From assembly GCA_014208095.1 (NCBI GenBank), contig JACHMT010000003.1, forward strand, positions 868,001 to 932,000: a DNA stretch of 64,000 bases, given 5' to 3'. Both the position numbers and the translations under genes were made by a program. This DNA is from Actinospineispora eucalypti. GTDB lineage: Bacteria > Actinomycetota > Actinomycetes > Mycobacteriales > Pseudonocardiaceae. Every line of letters starts with the position of its first letter. Within the stretch, counting starts at the first letter, position 1. The notes under the pieces were generated by a model that worked only from the letters and a program-made list of their open reading frames with translations, was not told where the DNA came from and made no database searches. Below are positions 24,501-36,500 of this stretch, piece by piece.

Positions 24501-27500
24501 TCGCCCTTGTCGCTGCCCCAGTACAGGCCGAAAGCCCGCACGACCTTCGGTGGCACGCCCTTCTTCAGCAGCTGCGCAAGTACCGACTTCATCGAGTCCT
24601 CGTCCCCCGCCAGCTGCCTGGCCACGGCGAGGTCGAGCTCGACGTTCCGTCCTCGGAAGACGACGACGATCGCCATGCCGGCCAGCGCCGTCGGCTGCGC
24701 ACCGGCCGGAACGGACAGCAGCAGCCCGCCGACCACCAGCGCGGCCACCGTCACCGTGATCGCCGCGGTCGGGGCCGGCGGGGCGCGTGCGGCCAAGCCG
24801 CGAATCAGCTCCCACAGCCGGGCCAACCGGCCCGGCATCGCGAGCACCAGCACCGCCGCGATCACTACGACGGCGGCCAGCGCGGCCAGCACCGGGTGAT
24901 CACCGGCCCAGTCGCGCGCGGCGGACGCCGCACCGACCAGCACCCCCCAACTCCGGTGAAGTTGCGTCCGCCCGGGGACGGTACCGGCGGGCCGCGCTAT
25001 TTCAGTACCGTCCCACACGTCCATGTCCAGCGCATTCGCCTCGGCGACCTCATTGCGCACCCGGTCGGCGTCGAGCTCGAACAGCCAGGCCAGCCGATCC
25101 ACCGGCACGGTCTGCTCCGGCTGGCGGTCGAGCAAGGCCGCGATCCGCCAAGCCGGGACGGCCCCGACCAGCGGATCCCACTGCCGGTGCTTGTCCGCGA
25201 TGTTGGCTCGAACCGCGCGGAGCAGCTGGGTCAATCGCTCGGTCGGCCCCCCGTAGCCGATCTCCCAAACGGCCCGCTCGATCGCGTCCGCCTCGGCGGC
25301 CTGCTCCTCCAGGAGCGACAGGACCGGCGAGGTGTCGCCCGGCTCGGTGTCGCCGGGCCGCCGGTCGGCGGAGTCGACCTGGGCGGACAGTTCCGCTAGC
25401 CGCTGCTCCAGCACCCCGACCGCGTCGGTGTCGCCCGGCTCGACCGCGTCCAGCAGCGCGGCAATCCGCTGCAGACGCAGGTTCAGATGTGCCACCAGTT
25501 GGGTCAGCCTCCGCCAGCTGGGTTGCTCGGCGGCGTCCTCCTCGTCCACGAACCGCGAGGCCGCGAGCGCGGCCTCGGCCCGCTCCAGCGCCCGCAGGGT
25601 GATCTCCTGGTCCATCCGCAACTGCCGCACCTGCAGGCCATCCAAAACCGACGACAACCACACGGCGATGTCCCACTTCCGGGCGGGCAGCAGCTCGATG
25701 TCCACCTGCCCTCCGTCGGCCATGGCATCCAGCGCGGCGGCGAACGTGCGCTCGTCCGTCCGCAGGTAGCCGCGCAGTATCCGCACGGCGGGACCCCGGT
25801 CCTCAAGGTCGTCGATGGCGTTGACGCGCCGGCCGAACTCCTCGAGCACGACTCGGTGGCCCCGGGGTGCCCTGACCAATCGCCGCATGAGCCCGACCAG
25901 GGTGTCGAGGCGGTCGTCATGCGCTCGGCGCAGCTCCCACAGCTCCTCGAGCAGCGCCCCCTGATCTTCCTCGCGGTCCCGGACAGACCAGCGTCCGCCC
26001 GGGTGGAAGTAACTCAGGTGCCCGTGCACGCGCCCGAGCCAGGCCCGCACCTCGTCCAACACCCGCGCACGAACATCGTCGCCGAACAGCGCGGCCAGCC
26101 GAACCATCACCACGGCCTCGCGGACGGCGAACCAACTGAACAGCCGGAACCCGTCGGCAGCGGTGACCGCGGTCAGTCCCTCGTCGTAGCCCATCCCCCC
26201 GACATCCAAGATCCCGACATCTTCGACCTCGAGGACCTCCGAAAGCACCTCACGCCACTCGCCGGTCGGCGTTCGCCACGCCACGGAATCGCCCGAGTCA
26301 ATGAAGCGGACGTTCACCTGGATGACATGCGGTTCGCCGTAGAACACCCCTGGGATCGGGGCGTCGCCGAACGGCCGGTCGATGCCGAGCCCGTGGCGCC
26401 GGATCTCGCCCTCCGGCTCCTCCAGGCTCGGCTGGTCGGCGGGAGCCCAGCCGAAGGTGGTGGGGAACCTTGCCGGCAGCCGCGATGGGGCCAGCCCATC
26501 GACCGACTGACGGATCGCGCGCAACATCGACAATGGGGCGACGCCGGACTGGAGGTCCGCCGCCTCCTGGGTACCTTCGCCGCCCCGTACTGCCTCGGCC
26601 GCCAGCAGCCACCCGACCAGGCCGTCGTTGTGCGCGTCGTGGCGCTTGCCGGTGTGCTCGGCGTGGTTGATGTGCAGGTCGCGCTCGTGGCGGAGGAACT
26701 CCAGCCACCAGTGGGCGAACCGGGGGTCGGCCGCGACCAGCTCGGATACCAGCTCGGCCACCCACCTGGGCACCAGGATCGCCGGCTTGCCGTTGGCGCG
26801 CCAACCGCTGCCGCCGACCAACCTACGGTCCAGGGGTTCTTCGTCGGTGATCACCACCCAGTCGGCCAGCCGGGCCAGGTCGTCCCGCTCCTCCTTGGTG
26901 AACTCCTCCGGCGCGACGTGCCCCAGATGTGCCAGCCCCGCCGCGCCCAGCGTCATACCACCGTCGATCAGCCGGGTCGCCTCGGCCTCCGGGAACTGCT
27001 CCTGGACCTGCTCGCCGGTCAGGTCGATCGCCACCCCGCCGCCGAACCGACCACCGTTGCCCACCCGCGCGCGTCCCGAGGGCTTCCGGTGCGGCCTCCG
27101 CTCCCTTTCGTAGGCACGAGCTAGCGCCGCTGCCACGACGCCGGGCGCCAACCTGAGTTTCCTGGTGATCTGTTCCCCGTGCAGGCCGTTGTCCCGCTCC
27201 GCGCGGATCCTCGGCATGTGCTTGTCGACGATCGCCCGGGCCTGCAGCTTCCCGAGCCGGGTGGCCTGCTTGTGATCCCGCTTTGGCAGCTTCGCGAACT
27301 TCCGCCTGACCGTGGTGAGGCTGACCCCCGGGCCCGCGTAGTAGGCGGCGATCATTTGGAGGCTCCAGCCCTCGTCGTACCGCCGCTTCCAGGTGGCCAG
27401 GGGCTCGGGCAGGTCTTCGACTCGAACCGGAGGCACCGGCTCGGCCTTGGCCGGTTGATCGGCCAGCGCAAGTATTGCGAGCCGGCGCCGCTTCTCCCTC

Positions 27501-30500
27501 TTGGTCAGCGGGATCCGGGACGGAGCGGCGGCCGCCAACTCCCCCAGCGCGGCCTCGAGGGGCTCGTCGGACTTCGCCAGATAAGCCATCAGCGCCAGCC
27601 GCGCCGCCGGCCAGCTACCCCACCGGTTCACCATCGCCGTCTCGGTCGGGATTCCCTTCCGCTGCCGGGCACGGGGCCCCTTTTGCTGCCCCTCCTGCCA
27701 ACCGCGATAGATCCGGCGAGTCAACGTGGACGGTGGAACTCCCTCATCGACGGCGGCGGCGGCCATTTCGGCCAGCAGCTGCTCGTCCGTGTAGTGCCGA
27801 GGCGAGCGCGGCAGCAGGGCCGCATCGGTGACGTCCTCCCACCGGCCGATGTTCCTGCTGAGGTAGCTCGAGGAAGGAGCCATGCCGCTGGCCTCCCACA
27901 TCTCCTTCGACGGGGTTCGGCGGTGTTTGATGGCCAGGTCCCACAACCGGGCCGCGTACATCCGTTCGTAGTCCGGGTCGAAGCCCCGTCCCAGGGTGGG
28001 GATGGCAACCACCGCCGCCCCGGCCAGCACCGCCGGGTGCGCACCCGCAGGCGCGAACAGCCACAACCCGCCAGTCACCAACGCGACCCCCGCCAGCCCG
28101 GCGACCACCGCCGGCGCGCTGGCGGATGCGGTGCGGCCGTGCTGCCGCATCTCCCGTCGGCGTTCGGTGAACTCCTTCGCCGAGATCTCCCCGTTGTCCA
28201 GCGCCATCGCGACGAGGGTCGGATCCAGCTCGAGCTTCTCGGCGATCTCCTCGCCCATGAGACCACCGCGCCACTCCGCGATCACTGCCGGCGCGACCTC
28301 CCGGGCGGCGTCCCAGTCCTGCATGGCGACGAGCCGCCGGGCCTCGGTGAGGTTGCGACTCGGCAGCTTGGCGAACCTCCGTTGGATGGTGGAGCGGGCG
28401 GCCCCGGTGTAGGCCGCGATCATGTACGTGCTCCACCCCAACTCGTTGTGCAGCCGCCACCAGGTGCCCACGGGCTCGTCCAACCCGTCGATCCGCTGGT
28501 GCGGCGTGGCATGGGCATGCGTCGACGGCTCGGTCGAGAACACCGGTCGGTTGGCCTTCGCCGCCTCCGTGAGTGGCTGCCGCGAGGGTGCCGATGCCGC
28601 CAACGCGCGCAGCGCGTCCCGGCGGTTCTTCTGCCGCTTGGGCAACAGCTTCTCCAGCGCCGCCAGCGTTCCGGGCCAGTCATCGAACGTCGCCCCGAGC
28701 GTCCCGACGGTCGGGATTCGCTTCCGGTGCGGCGTCGGCTGCCGCTTCTGCCAGCGCTCGTAGTCCGCACGGATCAGCTCGCTCGGGTCAATCCCCAGGT
28801 CCTCGGCGGCGGAGGCCACCTCGGCGAGCTTCTGCGTGTCGGTGTAGTCCTGTACCAGCGGGGGAAGGCCGACCTCGTTGAGCATCCCGGGCCATGGGCC
28901 GAACACCCGATTCACGGAGGCCACGGAAGGCGTCAACCCACGGTTGATCCAGACTTGGCTGGACGGCGAATGGCCCAGGTCGATGGCCAGGTCCCACACC
29001 TTGTCCGCGAGCGCGTCCGGGGAGTAGGCCAGTTCGTAGTCCGGGTCGTGTTCCGGCGTCGCGTGCCGCCGTGGCGAGGCCGATGGATGGGTCCTGTAGC
29101 GCACCCCTTCCTCGGAGCGGCGCTTCGGCAGCCCGTACCGGCTGAAGCCTCGGTAGAGCGCCTGGCGTGACTTCCCGACCATGGGGGCAACCGCGGCCAT
29201 CGAAGGTGGGGTGTCTTCGCTGCTCCAATAGAAGCCGAATGCGTCCACCAACTCCTTCGGCACGCGCTGTTTGAGCAGTTGCGCCTGTACCGACCGCATC
29301 GAGTCCCGATTCCCGGCCAGGGTCTCGGCCACCTCGCGGGTCAGCTCGAGCCGCTGCTCGTCGAGCATGACGAACCGCGCCACGACGGCCATGCCCAGCA
29401 GCGCGTCCGCGTGCACGGTGTCGAACAGCGGCAGCAAGACAGCCGCCGTGATGCCGACCAGCCATACGATCCCGATGAACGGCCCCAGCCAGCTCCACCA
29501 CCAATCCCGCCAACGGTCGTTTGCCACCCGATGGATCCGCTGTCGGTCGTACGTGAGGGTGAGTGCCGACGAGACGTCGGCGGCGGTTCGGGTGTCCGCC
29601 GGTTCGGCGCCCAGTAGCAGCGCCAGGAAGCTGACCCGCTGGGGGGAACCACGGTGGTCGAGTACGACGCCGATCCGCTTGGCCAACGAACGCTTGCGCT
29701 TCGGCTCGCTCGCGGAGTATTTCTCGCCGAGCGCTGTTGCCAGCCGGTCGTATGTCTTGGCCAGTTCACGGTTCTGGTACGGCGACGGCACGCCGAGCAA
29801 CAGTGCCCTGGCTTCGTCGAGCAGCTCGGTGATCTCGTAGAGCTGGTTCCGCTGGTCCGCGGCGCCATGGACGAGTCGACGTTTGGCGGCCGCCAACAGC
29901 AGAGCGCCGTGCACGATCCTGGCTTGGTTGAGGAACCGAGGTGCCACGACTGACAGTTGCCCGGTCAACAGCGTGGCCTCGCCGAACTCGGTGAAGTGCC
30001 GGGCGCCCAGCTTGTGCAGTCGCACCGCCTCCCGGGCCAGGCTCGGCGCGATTTGTACCTGGCGCCTGGTCACGGCCAGCAAGGCGCCGTCATCCATGTC
30101 GGCGGCCAGACTGAGGTGGCTGCTCACCAGTGCCTGCGCCCATCCGTCGAATGTGCGCTGCCGCGTCAGGACGATCTTGGGTGCCTGCTCCGAGAGTGAT
30201 TCGACCATCTCGCCGAGGTTCGCGTTCCGCATGAACACCTCAATGAAGTCGAGGTTCACGTTGTCCTCCGCCCACCAGTCACGGAGCAACGAGACCAAGA
30301 CCGGATTGGTCCGCTCGATCAGCGACAGCGTTCGCTCGAACGCCGTCCGGTTCGGCTCGGCCATCCCAAGCGGGCCGGGGATCCTGTCCCACCGCCAGAG
30401 CAGCTGCGCAACCGCTTCGAACGCCCCGGCCGGCACCCCGGACCGGTGATCCAGCCAACGCTGAGGAAGGCGCTGGGTCACCCGGTCGTTGTGCTCCTTG

Positions 30501-33500
30501 CGAAGCTTGCGCAGCACGTTGACCAGCCTGCGGCGGTCGGCCTCGTGCTCTGCCGAGGTCGCGGGGCCGTGCGGGTGGTACCGGGCCTCGTGCTCGAGCA
30601 CCAGCCGCCAGAACTCCCGGACCTCGGCCAGCACCCGCTTCCGATCCGGGCCGGCGAAGTCGACAATCTCCACGGTCTCCCGGAAGACCCGCTCGCTGAT
30701 CAGACGCAGACCGTCGGCGGTGGTGAACGCGATCTGGCCGTCTAGCAGTTCCTCGGCCTCGCCGCCGTATCCGGCCGGGTACAGCAGCCTGACCTGGGTG
30801 TCCTCGCCAAGAATCTCTCGCTCGATCGGGTCGACGTGGGTGTCCATCGGCGGGCGGTGGGCCAGCTCGCCGGACTGGATCAGCTCCGCCCGCTTCGTCG
30901 CCCGAACGGGATCGTGACCGAACTCGGACAGCTCCCCGGGCGTACCGTCCCCGTTCTCGCGGCCGCGGCCGATCCAGTCACCGTCGGGGAGCAGCCCGGT
31001 GAATGCCTCGGTGTCGCTCGGCGCGAGGACGACCACCGTCGCGGGGGCCACGCCGCCGGCACGCCGCACGAAGTCGAGGATCTTCCGTGCGGCGGTGAGC
31101 GGGTCGGCCACCCCGTTGAGCAGGGCGAGCAGCTCGACGGCACCCGGCGACAGGAAGCGGGTGACGCCCTCCGTGACCAGGAAGACCCGGTCGCCCTTCC
31201 GCAGCGGGACGGTGTGTGCGCGCAGGGACGCCGCGTCCTCGGCCAGATCCTTGCTGAACGGCTCGGACGTGGGCCGGTTGACCTGGACGACTCCGTCGGC
31301 GGTGAGCACGAAAACGGCGGTCCGGCCGGTGGCCACCACCACCGCCTCGGACTGGCCGTATCCGGTTGGAACGATCAGCGCCGAGGCGTAGCTGGCCGCC
31401 GAGGTGGCGTACCGGTAGGTGGCCGGCACCGCCGAGACCATCCGCAGGGCCGCGCGCGCCGCCGTCTCCGCGCGCCACGCCGGCACGCCGAGCGCCGCCG
31501 GCAGCGAGCTGAGCGGCACGGCCGTCCCGATCTCGGCGGCGAGGTGCGCGCCGTCCCACGGGCGGGCCGACCGGTGGTCCCCGGTGGCAACCGCGGCGGC
31601 GGTCACCGCGTCCCGGTTGCCCAGCACCGCCGCGTCGTACGAGCCGCCCCCCGGGCCAGCGTTGGTGGCCACCGCGCCGTTCCAGCCGATGCCGGAGATC
31701 GGGAACCCTCCGTGGTGGGGCTGGCGCGTACTGGCGATCGGTGCGTGGATGACGCCGCCGCCGGGCAGGTACACCGGTACGCCGAAGCCGACCGGCGCCG
31801 GCCGCATCTCGTCCAGCCGGTAGCGGCCCGGGCCCACCTCGGTCAGCATCATCCGGAGGTCGCGGATCAAGCTGCGGGTGTACATGGCCGGGGTCAGCGC
31901 GACCGGGCGGCCCGTGGTCGCCCGGACCAGCCCCTCGGTGAGCTCGACCGAGCTATGGCTCAGCTCCGCGAGCACCGCCAGCAACCACTTGGCCCGGTCC
32001 AGCTGGTCCAGCGCGGTGGGCAGCCATGCCTGGGCCTCCCGGGCGATCCGGGCCAGCCGCTCGCCCTCGATCACCAGCGTGTCGCCGGATTCGAACGTCA
32101 GCTCGAGTCCCTCGGCGAACGGCCACCCTCGGGCGGCGTCAGCCGAGGCCCGCAGCGTGTCCAGCCGCCCCAGCGCCGAGCCCAGCCGTGCCGCTGGCCC
32201 GTGGCGCAGCACCCCGGCAGGCAAGCGGGCCATGGCCAGCTCGGCCTCGGCCAGCGCGAAGGCCAGACGGTACACCGCATCCGCCAAGCGTTCCTGGTCG
32301 CCGCCCTCCCGCTGCCGCTCCGCCTCGGCCAGCAGCTCGAGGGCCACCACCATGGCGAGGGTGTGCACCTTGGCGCCCTCCCGCTGAGCCGGCGCGCGGT
32401 CGTGGCGCGGTCCTTCGCTCTGGCGCTGGAAGCGCTGGTGAGCCTCGGCGGCCCGCGCGTTCAGTTCCGCGCGCAGCCGCAGGCGCACCTGGTCCGGCAG
32501 CCGGCCCGGCTCGAGCAGCTCCCGGTCGAACCGTTCGATCAGGTCGCGGAAGTGGATCGCCAGCCGCTGGAAGCCGGGTTTGTCGGCGAAGACCGCGGCC
32601 AGCCGTGCCCGGTCCAGCGGTGCGCGGGTCACGTCGAGTGCCCACCGGGCCGGGTCCCGTTGAGCGAACTCGGCGCGCTCGCTGGCCATGCGGGCGGGCA
32701 GCCAGCCGGCGCGTCCCTGGACCGGCGCGTCTACGGTCCGGACGACCAGTTCGGCGAGGTACTCCGCCTGTTGCGGGGTGAGATCGTCCCTCAGCCGTGA
32801 CACGACGATCTGCCGCAGCGCGCCAATCTCGTCGGACAGGAAGATCCGCGACTCCACGTTCCGGTAAGGCTCCCAGCGGCGCTCGTCCGGGATGCGCGAA
32901 GGGAGTACCTCGGTCACCGACGTGATCGGCCTGCCGGTCTCGGCATCGACCAGCGGTTCGGCCAGCCAAAACAGATCCTCGTTCGGGGCGCGCATATACC
33001 GAGGCGCCTGGCCGTGCAGCACGGCGACGGCTTCTCGGGCGAGCTCCTGGAGCTTGCGGTACTCATGAGCGAACGGGCTGATCGGGGGCGGCGTCCGCCG
33101 CAGCCGTAGGTCCAGGTCGGAGGCCATGTGGCGCCGCTCATCCGGGGTGACCGGGCGGGCGTTCTGGATCGCCGCCCGCCAGGCCGCCGGGTCGATCCTG
33201 ATCGACCCAGCGCCGAACACGGCGGCGGCCGTGCCAACCACCGCGCCGGTGGGGCCGGCCCCGAACAGCGGCAACAAGACCGCGACCACGGCCGCGGCCA
33301 GCCACATCGCCCGGACGAATGCCCTCAGCCATCGCCAAACACGCCAGCCAACGCCGTCACGCCGATGGATCCGCATCTGGTCGGACGACACGGTCAGCGA
33401 CGGCGAGCCTCCGGCGGCGGACCGAACCTCGTCCTCATCGGCACCCAGCAGAAGCGCCAGGAAGCTGACCCGCTGGAGGGAGCCGCGGTCGTCGAGTATG

Positions 33501-36500
33501 TCGAGGATCCGCTCGGCCAACAGGTGGTCGCGCATCGGGTCGATCGCGGCGTACAACTCGGCGAGGCGTGTGCTCAGCCGGTGGAGCTGCGCGGTCATTT
33601 CTCCGTGCTGATACCCGGTGGCCAGGCTGAACCACAGCGTCATGGCCGCGTCGACTTGCTCGGTGACGTCGTAGAGCCGGCTTCGTTTGTCCGCGAAACC
33701 GAGTTCGGTGAAACCGTGAACGACTCGCCGCTCGGCCGCCGCCATCAACAGGTTTGCATACACAACCTTGACCCGGTCGACGAGTTGCGTGGCGGCCGAG
33801 GACAGCACACCGGCCAGCAACGCGACCTGGATATCGACCGGTTCGGCACGGTGCAGCCAGACCGCTTCCCGCTCGAGCTGCCTGGCGGTCCGTACTTGGC
33901 GCCCGATCGCGGACAACAACTCGTCGTCGTCCATGTTGGTGGTCGTGGTCAAGCGAATGCTCAGCAGCGCCCGCGCCCACGCGCTGAGCTGTCCTGTCAT
34001 GACCCGGAAGATCATGGTGGTGTTGTCCGCGATGAACTCGGTAACCGTCTCCCCGAAGCCACCGTTCGCCAACCGGCTGACTATGAAGTCGATGCTGGCG
34101 CGGTCCTGTTTCCGCCATGCGCGCAGCGTTGCGGTCCAACCCGTATCGACCATCTCGAGCCCGGCCAGCGCTTCTTCAAATACCGCCGGATCACCTGGGA
34201 CCTCACCCAGCGCGCTGAACTGCTTGCTCCACTGCCAGAGCAGCTGGGCGGTCCGCCGCAACGTCTCGGGGCCCGGCCCGGCGCGATCGTCCAGCCGCCG
34301 CTGTGGGACCAGCCGGAGCACTCGCTCAGCGTGGCCAGCGCGCAGTTCGTTCAGCTCATCGACCCGTTCGCGCCGGTCGGCCTCGTGCTTGCGTGAGGTG
34401 GCCGGGCCGTGCGGGTGGAACCGGGCCTCGTGCTCAAGCACTCCCCTCCAGAACGCCTGGACCTCCTCCAGCACCCGCTGCCGGTCATCTGGGAAGAACT
34501 GACCGACGAACTCGACCATGTCGGCGGTCTCCCGGAGGACCCGCTCGCTGATGAAGCGGGAACTGTCGGGGGTGGTGAACGCGATCTGGCCGTTGAGCAG
34601 TTCCTCGGCATCGCCGCCGTGCCCGGCCGGGTACAGCAGCCTGGCCTGGGTGTCCTCGCCGAGGATTTCCCGCTCGATCGGGTCGACGTGGGTCTCCAGC
34701 GGCGCGCGGTGGGCCACCTCGCCGGTTTGGATCAGGTCGGCCAGTTTCGGTGCCCGACCGGGATGGTGGGCGAGCTCGGACAGCTCACCTGGGGTGCCGT
34801 TGCCCCCGGTGAAGGACCGGAGGGCGCCCAGCTGCCTGAGCCACTCCTGCCACTGCCGCGACACAGCGCGAAGCAGGAAGAGCCGCTTGACCCGCTGGTC
34901 CCGCGGATTCGCGGGATCGGCCTCCCTGCCCATCAGGCCGAGGGCCTCGTTGGTCCGCCTCTCCCTGGTCTCCTCGTCGGCCAGCTTCTTCGCCAGCTTG
35001 GTGGCGTCCAGATCGGCCGGCGACAACGCCAACAGGCGCCGCAAGGTCACGGCCAGCAGCACGGCGTCCTCGGAGCCGGGGGTGGCGGCCCGCAGGTCCT
35101 TGCGCCCCTCGGCGAACAAACGGGCCAGCAGCTGCCGGACCGGATCCGGACCCGGCAGGAACCTGGCGAGCGCCTTCGGGTCCAGCGAGCGCTGGCCCAC
35201 CGGGCCGAGGAACTCCAGGGAATACTGCTTGACCAGCTGTTCCTTCCGCAGCTCGTGGGCGGCGCGCAGCCTGGCCAGCATGTCGAGCAACACCCGGTGT
35301 GCGTGGGTGTGCTCGTCGAAGTCGGCTGGGTCGTGCGCCAGCACCAGCCGCCAGAACGCCTTGACCTCGGCCAATACCGGCTTGTACAGGTCAGGGAGGA
35401 GCTTGGCGAGCCGCACCATCTCCTCTGTCTCCCGCACCAGGTCGCCGTTCAGCAGCCGCTCACCGGCGGCGGTGGTGAACGCGATCGTGCCGTCCAGCAG
35501 GGGCGCAGCCGAGTGATCCAGCGGGCTGAGGACCAGCCGCATCGCCGGTTTCAGGCCCATCACCCGGTGCTTTTGGCGGCTCAACAGCAGCTCATCGTCC
35601 GCGATCGCGGACTCCAGCGCGCTGAGGCGCCGGTCGGCGAGCTCCCCGGGGACGATGTCCTCTGGCAGCGCGCCGAGGTAGTCGAGGGCGCGCAGCATCC
35701 CCAGGGTCCACCTGGTGTACGCGTCGCGCTCGGCCATGCCGATCCTGCCGGTGGCGAGGTCGTGCGCGTACTCGATGACCAGCCGCTTCTGCGCCCCGTT
35801 GAGCCGCTGCCAGCGGGATTTGAGCACGGCGATCTTGTAGCCCTGGGGGCCCACGCCCAGCAGTGGGTAGGCGTACAGGTTGCCGGTCACCGTTGCGCCG
35901 GACATCGATCTGGGCCGCCGCGAGTCGAGCCGCCGTTCGAGCTCCTCGTCGTCGTATATCTCCACGTCTGGCCGGGGGCCGCGGTCCTCGTCCCAGCGGT
36001 ACTCGCCCGGCCCAACCGTGCCCCTCGGCCGCATGTGGCTCAGTTCGACCGAGACGGGAATCCCCCAGGTCACCTTCCAGCGCCGGGCCAGCGCGCGCTC
36101 GTGGCCGCGGGCGGCGCGGAGGAAATCCGACACGGTGCCGGCCGGCACCAGCTCGACTCCCGACCGGCCGGACTTGTCCCATCGGCGAGATTCGCCCTCC
36201 GTCGGCGAGTGGTCGACCCAGCCGTGGGCGCTCACCAGGCCGGCCCAGACCGGACCGGCGGCGACGGCCACGCCACCGACCAGACCGCGCCAGCTGGGCG
36301 CGTTCACCACGGCCGCGCCGGGCCAGATCCTGGGGGCCAGCTCGGCGTCAACCGAGCCGAACATGATGGTTGACCAGACGGGCCGGCCATCCTGGTCGGC
36401 GTCCTTGGCGTAGAACATCGCCACGACCGTCCCCGGGGCGAGCTCCCCGGTGGCGAGCTCGACGCCGGCGGGAGGTCCAGCGAGCCCAGGTGCCCGTGCC

